From Ruegeria denitrificans (lineage in GTDB: Bacteria > Pseudomonadota > Alphaproteobacteria > Rhodobacterales > Rhodobacteraceae), in contig NZ_CYUD01000001.1 of the NCBI RefSeq assembly GCF_001458295.1, positions 1 through 64,000 of the forward strand: 64,000 bases of DNA. The letters are read 5' to 3'. How positions within the stretch are numbered: the stretch's first letter is position 1; the number at the start of each line of letters is the position of its first letter. This document shows positions 55,480-62,303 of this stretch, in pieces. The notes below the pieces were generated by a model. That model saw only the letters and a program-made list of their open reading frames with translations, was not told the origin of the DNA and made no database searches. The translations under genes were made by a program, and so were the position numbers.

Positions 55480-56799
55480 ATGTCTGCTCACATTCGCTAT
55501 GCCTATCTGAAGGGCCATACGTGGTTGTTCAGACGCAACTATCCCGTTGACGTGGCTCTCGCGCTGGGCGCTCAGGCGTTGAAGCAAAGCCTCAAAACCG
55601 GAGATCGCAACACTGCCCGTGTCCGAGCCGCTGAAGTCAATGCCCGGTTCGAAACACTGGTGGAACAAGTTCGGTCGCAGGCAGAAGAAGCCCTGTCTGC
55701 ACCGGAGAGAACCGCTGACGTTCCTGATTGGGTTGACCAGCCGGAGTCGTCTCTCGTCCGTCTCCGGGCCACTCTGGAGGACTCTGGATGCAATATGGAG
55801 CGGTCTAAGTTCATCAGACCATCAGCGCCCGTGAAGGTACCGGTTCGTGACCTGAGCCGCGCCTATCTGAATAAGCGCAGTAATGAACTGCGACCCAGCG
55901 GGTTCAAATCGGTCCGATACTCTATCGGGTTATTCACTAGTCGATTTGGTAACCAACCGGTTTGCGGGCTGACCAGAGCAGACGGACGAGAGTTCCTGAC
56001 GGCAATAGCCCAACTGTCCCCAATGATCGGCAAGTCGGAGCGGACACGTGGGCTGGCCCTGGACCAGTTAGTCGAGTTCTCGTCTCGTGGGTCGTTGACC
56101 ATAACGGCCAGAACCCAGCGGCGTATCTGGTCTCAGGTCAATCACTTCCTCGACTGGGTGGTCTATGAGGGGCATCTGGAGGTTAATCCTTTCCGAACTG
56201 TTCTCTTCGATCGAAAGGTGCGCCCTCAACCCTATGCCGTCCCGACTGACGATGAAGTCGTGCGGCTGCTGAGAGCCAAAGACCGGGAACTGCATCCAGT
56301 TCTGCTGACCTGTTTGCTATCAGGAATGCGAGCGGGGGAAGCGGTTGGGCTGCTTCGGGAAGACCTCGTGACCAAGGGCAACCTCGGTTGCTTCGTTCAT
56401 GTCCAACCTAACCAACTGAGACTGCTGAAGACTGACGCGGCGGAGAGACTGGTGCCGGTTCACCCGGTGCTGGATGAGACCTTCCGGCAACTGCCTAGCC
56501 ATGGCCCTCTGTTCCCTGACCTGACCGTGGCGCACGTCACCAAGGGGTTTGCGAGACTGAGACGGCGGCTGAGTCTGGAGCGACCGGGACTGGTGTTTCA
56601 CTCGACCCGCAAGTGGTTCATCACCCAGTGCGAGCGAACGGGTGTTCCTGAGCACTTCACGGCATCTCTGGTCGGTCATCAATCGGCACGGTCAGAGAAC
56701 GGGATCACCTACGGCATCTACTCAGCTGGCATCAGTGACGAGCAACGCCGGTCCATCGTTGACCAGATAAGACTCCCGCTAGGGACGGTTGCCTCATGA
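55480..56799 (+). CDS. Tyrosine recombinase/phage integrase
   Basis: A 439-aa integrase. The N-terminus (YLKGHTWLFRRNYPVDVA ... LKQSLKTGD) is of the DUF6538-like kind. A SAM-like core-binding domain is at about 125-245. The catalytic domain has Arg in LSGMRAGEAVGLL, HSTRKWF (His-x2-Arg), VGHQS (His) and the nucleophile Tyr in NGITYGIYSAG. All five recognisable catalytic positions are present, so it may be active. AAGGAGAAGACC precedes the ATG. Its stop overlaps the 57-aa gene (ATGA). The likely target is the 3' end of a tRNA-Gln, judged from the end sequences of the element. Confidence 0.92.
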   Translation: MSAHIRYAYLKGHTWLFRRNYPVDVALALGAQALKQSLKTGDRNTARVRAAEVNARFETLVEQVRSQAEEALSAPERTADVPDWVDQPESSLVRLRATLEDSGCNMERSKFIRPSAPVKVPVRDLSRAYLNKRSNELRPSGFKSVRYSIGLFTSRFGNQPVCGLTRADGREFLTAIAQLSPMIGKSERTRGLALDQLVEFSSRGSLTITARTQRRIWSQVNHFLDWVVYEGHLEVNPFRTVLFDRKVRPQPYAVPTDDEVVRLLRAKDRELHPVLLTCLLSGMRAGEAVGLLREDLVTKGNLGCFVHVQPNQLRLLKTDAAERLVPVHPVLDETFRQLPSHGPLFPDLTVAHVTKGFARLRRRLSLERPGLVFHSTRKWFITQCERTGVPEHFTASLVGHQSARSENGITYGIYSAGISDEQRRSIVDQIRLPLGTVAS

Positions 56800-56969
56800 G
56801 TTTCCCAGACATTGATGCGTTTGAGGAACGGGCTGCTATCGCCGAGTTCGATGGCGGTTGCACCCGTAAAGCGGCGGAGAATCTGGCGGCTCAGGCTCAA
56901 GGGTTCCGTGACGCTGAAGCCTACTGGCAGTGGTTGGCAGACTATGTCGTTAACCGAAGACCACCCTGA
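56796..56969 (+). CDS. 57-aa conserved protein coupled to the integrase
   Basis: MSFPDIDAFEERAAIAEFDG ... EAYWQWLADYVVNRRPP, 57 aa, overlaps the integrase stop by four bases, so the two are translationally coupled. A near-identical gene lies at 47887-48060 without an integrase. It is predicted to be soluble and helical, rich in Ala and aromatic residues at the end. The strict coupling suggests a partner or excision factor of the integrase; this is inference. Confidence 0.7.
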   Translation: MSFPDIDAFEERAAIAEFDGGCTRKAAENLAAQAQGFRDAEAYWQWLADYVVNRRPP

Positions 56970-56976
56970 AAACTAA

Positions 56977-57028
56977 CCCTCGGCGGCCCTTAGCGGGTTG
57001 CCGGGGGGCGTATGCTTAGATTTTTTTG
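56977..57028 (+). terminator. Probable terminator of the integrase operon
   Basis: CCCTCGGCGGCCC, loop TTAGC and GGGTTGCCGGGG (56977-57006) form a strong but imperfect hairpin directly after the 57-aa gene. A run of seven T follows at about 57021-57027. The T-run is not adjacent to the stem, so termination efficiency is uncertain. Confidence 0.55.
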
Positions 57029-57102
57029 TCAAAAAAGTGTCGAATTTTAAAGCCTTAAGCTGCTAAGGTGAGGGATGGTTAGTATCAAGTTGGAATTTGG
57101 GT

Positions 57103-57831
57103 ATGGTTATCAAGAAAACACTTAACGCTCTGACTCCGTCTAAACAGTCGATGGATGTCAACGGTGACGGAAAAGTAGATTACAAGGACTTCGTCCGCGC
57201 CGCGAAGAAAATAGGAAGTAAGGCAATACCTCCAAAATCGGCTTTTGATGCCAATAATGATGGAGTAATAGACCATCGAGACGCCTTAATCGGCGCGAAG
57301 ATTGCCGGAGCAACTGTCGTTGGAGCCGGAGCAGCATTGGCTGCGGGTGCCTATAGTGGTGCACTTATCGTCTCAGGTAGCGCAGCTGCTATTGCGACAG
57401 GCGTCGTTGGCGTTGCTGGAGCTGCCGCAGGCGGTTTCGCAGGCGCTGTTCTGGGCACGGCAACGACCTCGACTTACTTGGCCATGAAAACCGCGAGTGG
57501 GGCTATAATAATCGTTTCTGAGACCGCTGCAGTTGTCAGTCCCGGACTTGTTTCCGCGTTCTCAGCGGTTGGATCCACTGCAGGTGCAATGAATGGCACA
57601 CTGATTGCAAAAGTAGCGGGCCTTCCGGTGATTGAGGCACTTGCCGTGAATGTGGGGGTTTCGAATGGTGCGTTGGTGATGATCTTTGGCATTCCAATAG
57701 CACGAGAAGTCGCTATCGCAGCTGGGCTGGTTTCTTTAGTTATCGTCGGCGGATATGCTTACTTGCTGCTCAACAAGGGCGTTGAGAAGAGCGATGTTAA
57801 CAGCTTGTCCGGAAACCCTGTCGCCACGTAA
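57103..57831 (+). CDS. EF-hand protein with glycine/alanine-rich membrane domain
   Basis: A 242-aa protein. Two calcium-binding-like loops lie in the first 60 residues: DVNGDGKVDYKDF and DANNDGVIDHRDA, with the DxNxDGxxD spacing of EF-hand/dockerin repeats. They are followed by about 160 residues rich in Gly, Ala and Val with many small-residue repeats (ATGVVGVAGAAAGGFAGAVLG) and a last hydrophobic helix before NKGVEKSDVN. No signal peptide is evident. No family was recognised. It could be a membrane-inserting toxin, pore or scaffold. The start at ATG 57103 has only a weak ribosome site. Confidence 0.6.
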   Translation: MVIKKTLNALTPSKQSMDVNGDGKVDYKDFVRAAKKIGSKAIPPKSAFDANNDGVIDHRDALIGAKIAGATVVGAGAALAAGAYSGALIVSGSAAAIATGVVGVAGAAAGGFAGAVLGTATTSTYLAMKTASGAIIIVSETAAVVSPGLVSAFSAVGSTAGAMNGTLIAKVAGLPVIEALAVNVGVSNGALVMIFGIPIAREVAIAAGLVSLVIVGGYAYLLLNKGVEKSDVNSLSGNPVAT

Positions 57832-57978
57832 GGTGCCCCCCACCAGAGCCAGCCCTCGTCAGCAGCCCGATAGAGCTCGTCAGCCCTAGCCAGCGGGTCT
57901 TTGGCAGTAGGAAGCGGTGGTCGACAGTCACTCTGGCGGAGGGAAACTGCCCCAGTGCACACGCTTCCTTCGTCCTCG

Positions 57979-58410
57979 CTAGCGCGCGCACTCGGCCCTG
58001 TATATGGCAACTTTGGTAGTCGCTGTGCCGATTTTATGAGATGTCCAAAGAACCTCACCTTCAGCGAAATTAAACGTATAGATGTCGGAGTAATTGGGAT
58101 GCATTGCAGCGATCGTGAGTTTGCTTCCTGAACTTCCCACTGGAAAGACTGTGGCTCCATCTTCTCGGTATCCGTAAGAGCCTGCGGTGTCATCAAACTG
58201 GATGTCCCATTCGTCGCCTAGTTTCACCAAGACGATCTTTCCTTTGCTGATACCGTCATCCGCCCACTCAGGGCCGTCGGGGTTCACCAGTTCATCTTTG
58301 AAAAAATAACCTGTACCCTTCGAGGCTCCGCACCGTGCAAGAACTCCCTCTTGTGCATAGCCGATTTGAGCAACAAGTGTCAGGCAGACGATGGCGACGG
58401 TTCTAAACAT
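57979..58410 (-). CDS. Small secreted protein of unknown function
   Basis: A 143-aa protein with a Sec signal peptide (MFRTVAIVCLTLVAQIGYAQ) and a beta-rich mature part with two cysteines (ARCGASKGTG and YRAECAR), which may form a disulfide. The start at 58410 fits the signal peptide. It begins 20 bases after the end of the NYN RNase gene on the same strand, so the two are probably co-transcribed. No family was recognised. Confidence 0.65.
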   Translation of the reverse strand: MFRTVAIVCLTLVAQIGYAQEGVLARCGASKGTGYFFKDELVNPDGPEWADDGISKGKIVLVKLGDEWDIQFDDTAGSYGYREDGATVFPVGSSGSKLTIAAMHPNYSDIYTFNFAEGEVLWTSHKIGTATTKVAIYRAECAR

Positions 58411-58430
58411 CAAATGGGCTCCTATTTCCC

Positions 58431-59027
58431 TCAAGTTTTATTCACTGATCCGGCAGGGTCTGGAACATCCAGCCATAACTCACCGGACCTGTACCCGCCA
58501 CGGATCAGGTATCCAGGCCGGTGGACTTCGGGATACTGGTCTGCCCAGTCACGGAAGCGGTCGTTCGTCACGATCTGAGCGCCTAGGTCACGCGCGGCGG
58601 CTAGGATTGCCGGGTCCGCCGGAGTGCCCTTCGGAACCACCATCACGCGCTCTTCCGGTATTCCCAGGAACTTGGCGAAAGCTCCGTTATGCTGGTACCG
58701 CCCGGACAGGAGGTAGCCAGCGTTGGCGTCAAACACGACCCCGGGCGTGTAACCTAGCCCCGATATCTGATTGACTGTTTCCTTGACCGTTTCAATCTGA
58801 GGAGAGCCGTCACACCAGTGCATGACGTTTGACCCATCCACGATGATCCATCGCGTACTCGACGCTTTCCAATGCTTGGCGCGCCTTGCGATAGCGCAGA
58901 TGAGAAGAACGACGCTCGCCAGAAGACAGGGTGCGGTAACCATTAGGAAGTCCGACCAGTCGGGAACGAACAGGGTTGCCACTACGGCGATACTAGAAGC
59001 CAAAAGCAAGAAAATCGGAGCAATCAT
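58431..59027 (-). CDS. Membrane-anchored NYN/PIN-like (Zc3h12a-type) ribonuclease
   Basis: A 198-aa protein. Two hydrophobic helices (MIAPIFLLLASSIAVVATLF and FLMVTAPCLLASVVLLICAI) precede a nuclease domain with the NYN-type motif WIIVDGSNVMHW, a second acidic strand VVFDANAGYL and the late ADPAILAAARDLGAQIVTND with its acidic pair. This is the pattern of Zc3h12a-like/NYN RNases, here held at the membrane. A longer start (59120) is possible. It probably forms an operon with the secreted protein gene. A defence or toxin role is possible but not shown. Confidence 0.75.
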   Translation of the reverse strand: MIAPIFLLLASSIAVVATLFVPDWSDFLMVTAPCLLASVVLLICAIARRAKHWKASSTRWIIVDGSNVMHWCDGSPQIETVKETVNQISGLGYTPGVVFDANAGYLLSGRYQHNGAFAKFLGIPEERVMVVPKGTPADPAILAAARDLGAQIVTNDRFRDWADQYPEVHRPGYLIRGGYRSGELWLDVPDPAGSVNKT

Positions 59028-59075
59028 AGAGACTTGGTAACGTGCTTCGCATCGCCCGGCTAGGTGGAAAAACAC

Positions 59076-59325
59076 CACCAGCCCCACCAACCGCCAGCAC
59101 CAGCGACCAGTCTTCAGCACCCGGAATCGATCGTCAGCGGTCGTCTCAGCGCCAGTGAGCGGTCGGTTGGCGGTCTCGCAGTGGTCCTGTCAGCGGCCCC
59201 TCTAGCGGTCAGAAAAGCCCCGTGCTCACTGTTAGAAATGCCCCCGAAATTGCCCCAGTTCCGGTCACCGTTGGAAAAAGCTCATAGGTTTCATCGGACG
59301 ACAAGGATTCCTACCACCCCAGCCA
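59076..59325 (-). repeat. Dispersed noncoding repeat, copy D
   Basis: Read on the minus strand it starts TGGCTGGGGTGGTAGGAATC at 59325. It continues with CGGGGGCATTTCTAACAG, GCTGAGACGACCGCTGAC and GGTCGCTGGTGCTGGCGGTT, collinear with copies A and C. It abuts the left 345-bp inverted repeat, overlapping it by six bases (CAGCCA). It fills the 290-base gap between the RNase gene and the polymerase module. Confidence 0.75.
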
Positions 59326-59664
59326 GTTCATCAGAACATCGAGACATAGACACCCGTGGCACCCGTTTGCTACGGAAAATGCCCCCGTTTATGCCCCCGC
59401 TCAGATCACACACGTCTTGCTAGCCTGTCTTGCTGTCTGCACGTCAGCGATGACCTCCCCCAGACAGAGGGAGAGGCCGATAGCGGTTATGGCTGAGTAT
59501 AGTCGGGCATAGGGATAAGTAATGGAAAACGCAGGATAAAGAGGAGAAGAGAAACTCAAACCTCTCACACCCGATCATCCAGTTTTCTCATCCCCCCAGA
59601 GAATCCAGATACGCTATCCTCTCGTTGAAGATACGCTGACGGACCCGATAGGCGTGGGAGCGAG
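59320..59664 (+). repeat. Left 345-bp inverted repeat
   Basis: An exact reverse complement of 61402-61746 over all 345 bases when compared base by base. It contains an inverted, promoterless copy of the last 77 bases of the polymerase gene (59588-59664). It also has two GGGGGCAT-type blocks, read on the minus strand, that recur in the dispersed repeats. Its inner edge is followed by a run of 12 A. Perfect identity implies recent duplication or continuing gene conversion. Confidence 0.95.
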
Positions 59665-59960
59665 AAAAAAAAAAAATTATCTCCGTCAACTTGCAAAGCA
59701 GATAGTCATACCCATTTATTAATCTTGTTAACCGCCCGCATCCCGTGGGCACCATGATCAGCGTCTAGAGGCGCTATAGCGGTTTGGTCCGCTATGAGGC
59801 ACCGGAAGGGCCTCCAAATCTCAAAGCACAACATAACCCACAGTCGAGTTGTATCTCGTCGATGGTTTGATGCCGTCTTCGGTTCCGCTCGGCTAATCAC
59901 GTCTTCAGGGCCTCAGTGCGCTCTGGGCGTGGTCGCATATATTGAGGACCAAATTGACTC
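59665..59960. other. Leader of the polymerase gene with A-run and hairpin
   Basis: It starts with 12 A directly inside the left repeat (59665-59676). A perfect 7-bp inverted repeat, ATAGCGG-tttggt-CCGCTAT, lies at 59776-59795, and AT-rich sequence lies nearby. It could be the promoter region, an origin or a nicking/priming site of the module. Which of these holds cannot be told. No open gene was found in it. Confidence 0.5.
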
Positions 59961-61478
59961 ATGGAAGAAACATACGCTGGAAAGACCCTAGATGCTTTTC
60001 CGATCACAAATCCGCACTACTCCAAACTACTAGATGTTCACCGATATTCAGAACACCCGAATGTTACTCATCTGACCAAGCAGGTCTGGGCAAGATGTTA
60101 TGGGGAACCAGAAAGCAGCAGCCCAAAGAAGGGTGGCGTAAGACCCAAGGCCAACAGTTTGACGCAGCTACGGGCTATATTGCTCGATCTTTATGTGGCT
60201 TGGGATGCCGACCCCGAGCTGTCTATTGGCGTAGCGATGAGCAACACAGCTTGGATCACCGACTCCCGCTATAACAAGATCGGGTTGTCTCGCTTAGCAC
60301 CGAAGGTAATACATCGCTTGCATGAAGTTGGTTACATCTCATTGGCGGCTGGCAGCTATGCCGGTCCCGGAGCCAGCACAAACCGCACCACCCGGATTAG
60401 GGCGGCAGAACCGCTTAGGCAGATGTTTCGGGAAGCCAAGTTCGGACCACAGCATATCCTGACCCATCCGGGAAAGGAGTGCATTCTCATGCGATCCAGC
60501 GAGAAGTCAGAAAGAAGCATCGAATACAAGGATACTCCGGCGACTGAGCAGATGAGAGCAGATCTGATGAAGTACAACAGGCTGCTGCTGCGAACCTTCA
60601 TCGACATACCCGATCAGGAGGACACGTTCATTGAGCGCCCGATTAAGTCTGGTGTCCGCGCGGGCGAGATAACCCGAGTTCCCATCTGTGGGTTCGATAA
60701 CTTCGTTCACCGTGTCTTCAATCGCAACGACTGGTCATGCGGTGGCCGCTTCTATGGCGGCTGGTGGCAATTGGTCGGGTCAGAGGTAAGGAAGCGCATC
60801 CACATCAATGACGAACCCACTGTCGAAGTGGATTATCAAGCCCTTCATGTTGCGGTTCTGGCAGCAAAGAGAGAAGTGAAGCTGGAAGGTGATCCTTATG
60901 AGTTGGGTGATAATTTATTGCCTGACTTGGACACCGTGCAGCAGCGCAAGTTGGTGAAGCTGCTGATCCTCATGGCTCTTAATGCTAAGAACGAGCGGTC
61001 AGCTTACAGTGCGTTCCGGGACGCCTCTCCAGTTGGCTCGGTGGCCAAGTCGATGAAGAATGCGGAGCTTCGGTTGGTACTAGATGCTGCTATCAAGAAA
61101 CACCCATTCCTTGAGGATGACCTCTGCGCGGACCGTGGGATATCGCTGATGAACACGGACAGTTTGATGGCTTCAATGGTGATCAGACACTTCACCAGAC
61201 AGCGGATACCTGTCCTGTGCATCCACGACAGTTTCCTGATCGGTTACTCATACGCACAACGGCTCAAGACGACCATGACGCTTGCAGCCATGCGTGTTCT
61301 TGGTTGCCCGGTTGCCCTGTCCAATAATTATCTGGGGCTAGATGAGGTTGAACGAAGAACTCCCAGCTTGGTCGATGATTACATGGACATGCGTTATCTC
61401 CCTCGCTCCCACGCCTATCGGGTCCGTCAGCGTATCTTCAACGAGAGGATAGCGTATCTGGATTCTCTGGGGGGATGA
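59961..61478 (+). CDS. Predicted family-A-like (TV-Pol type) nucleic acid polymerase
   Basis: A 505-aa protein. Residues about 65-150 look like a winged helix (NKIGLSRLAPKVIHRLHEVG). The polymerase-like core has motif A VEVDYQALHVAVL with Asp291 and His296, then GDPYEL. A basic helix RKLVKLLILMALNA (Arg329, Lys330 and Lys333) follows, and motif C is IPVLCIHDSFLIG with Asp423. These resemble superfamily A DNA polymerases and T7-type RNA polymerases, especially the minimal TV-Pol group described in mobile elements (recalled, not searched). It may act as a primase-polymerase. Residues 481-505 are encoded within the right inverted repeat. Confidence 0.6.
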   Translation: MEETYAGKTLDAFPITNPHYSKLLDVHRYSEHPNVTHLTKQVWARCYGEPESSSPKKGGVRPKANSLTQLRAILLDLYVAWDADPELSIGVAMSNTAWITDSRYNKIGLSRLAPKVIHRLHEVGYISLAAGSYAGPGASTNRTTRIRAAEPLRQMFREAKFGPQHILTHPGKECILMRSSEKSERSIEYKDTPATEQMRADLMKYNRLLLRTFIDIPDQEDTFIERPIKSGVRAGEITRVPICGFDNFVHRVFNRNDWSCGGRFYGGWWQLVGSEVRKRIHINDEPTVEVDYQALHVAVLAAKREVKLEGDPYELGDNLLPDLDTVQQRKLVKLLILMALNAKNERSAYSAFRDASPVGSVAKSMKNAELRLVLDAAIKKHPFLEDDLCADRGISLMNTDSLMASMVIRHFTRQRIPVLCIHDSFLIGYSYAQRLKTTMTLAAMRVLGCPVALSNNYLGLDEVERRTPSLVDDYMDMRYLPRSHAYRVRQRIFNERIAYLDSLGG

Positions 61479-61746
61479 GAAAACTGGATGATCGGGTGTG
61501 AGAGGTTTGAGTTTCTCTTCTCCTCTTTATCCTGCGTTTTCCATTACTTATCCCTATGCCCGACTATACTCAGCCATAACCGCTATCGGCCTCTCCCTCT
61601 GTCTGGGGGAGGTCATCGCTGACGTGCAGACAGCAAGACAGGCTAGCAAGACGTGTGTGATCTGAGCGGGGGCATAAACGGGGGCATTTTCCGTAGCAAA
61701 CGGGTGCCACGGGTGTCTATGTCTCGATGTTCTGATGAACTGGCTG
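61402..61746 (-). repeat. Right 345-bp inverted repeat
   Basis: An exact inverted copy of 59320-59664. Its first 77 bases encode the C-terminus of the polymerase (from about residue 481, starting in RSHAYRVRQR) and its stop codon. The rest is noncoding. The outer end GATGAACTGGCTG matches the right part of the deletion scar at 13965-13977. Outside it the sequence changes to a hairpin-rich spacer. Confidence 0.95.
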
Positions 61747-62303
61747 TGCTTGCAGTCTGCAGCTATCCAGTCTCGGGATTTCCCTGCTAACAGGGACTTT
61801 TACAAGGAAAACTGCCGGTTTCGGCCCAAAAGGCGAAATCTGCCTTCCTTTTATGATGAATTTTCAGTGGGTTGAGCGATAATTCCCTAAACTCCGGAAC
61901 AGGGAATTTTATCTGCCGAGTAGGGACTGGTTTTTGAGAAAACAGGGACACGAAATCGTCCGCGTTCTTGCCTGGCTAAGAGCTCTGCTGGTCTCGCTCG
62001 GTTGAGTTGTCCCGGGCTTGGCGGTCACCCAAAAACGTGGCTGTCGCGATCAACAAGAAGGCTGGCCCGCAGCAATCATCAGCGGCCGCGATAAGACCAG
62101 TTCCTGTAACCCCAACAGCGCTTGTCAATATACGGTATGGCTCGCATTGACATATGCCATATCTGGTGTATTCTGGAGGCTCACCACAACCACCGCGCAA
62201 GCAACTCGGAAACTGGGTTGCTTGCTGAGAACAAAACGGCGGGTGTTGTGGTTCTCAATTGCCGCACTCACCGGATCAATGGATACGGAAAGGTACTGTG
62301 GCA
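61747..62303. other. Spacer with paired CCCT/AGGG hairpins right of the element
   Basis: TCCCTG-ctaa-CAGGGA (61781-61796) and TTCCCT-12nt-AGGGAA (61883-61906) are perfect hairpins. A third ACAGGGAC is at 61942-61949. The stretch shows short frames but no supported gene. Similar AGGGA-rich spacers flank integrases in other alphaproteobacteria, as I recall; here they border the methyltransferase gene of a phage-like segment. Confidence 0.5.

Larger units (their letters stand above)
55024..61746 (+). mobile_element. Integrative element with tyrosine integrase, cargo and an inverted-repeat polymerase module
   Basis: The left limit (about 55024) is set by the similarity of this end to the deletion scar at 13805. 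The right limit (61746) is the outer end of the right 345-bp repeat, whose terminal GATGAACTGGCTG also closes the scar. Inside are genes for a 55-aa membrane protein, a 63-aa protein, an integrase, a 57-aa protein, an EF-hand membrane protein, a secreted protein, a membrane NYN RNase and a polymerase-like protein. The tail of the tRNA-like sequence (GGGGTGGTAGGAATCC) occurs inside, at 59320, rather than at the right edge. An earlier rearrangement is therefore likely. Confidence 0.6.
59320..61746. mobile_element. Inverted-repeat module carrying a family-A-like polymerase gene
   Basis: Two perfect 345-bp inverted copies (59320-59664 and 61402-61746) enclose 1737 bp with one gene. The outer ends begin CAGCCAGTTCATCAG, the first bases of which are the tail of the tRNA-like sequence. 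No direct target duplication was found at the outer flanks (CTACCACCCC left, TGCTTGCAGT right). The design, with long terminal repeats around a polymerase gene, recalls self-synthesising or protein-primed elements. The repeats are unusual in including coding sequence. Confidence 0.75.

Noticed and set aside
59076-59325. CRISPR-like array in the repetitive GC-rich blocks
   Set aside because: The short motifs recur irregularly without constant repeat or spacer lengths, and no cas genes are present in the window.
59310-61756. Target-site duplication at the outer ends of the inverted-repeat module
   Set aside because: The outer flanks CTACCACCCC and TGCTTGCAGT share no direct repeat, so a simple transposition event leaving a duplication is not supported.
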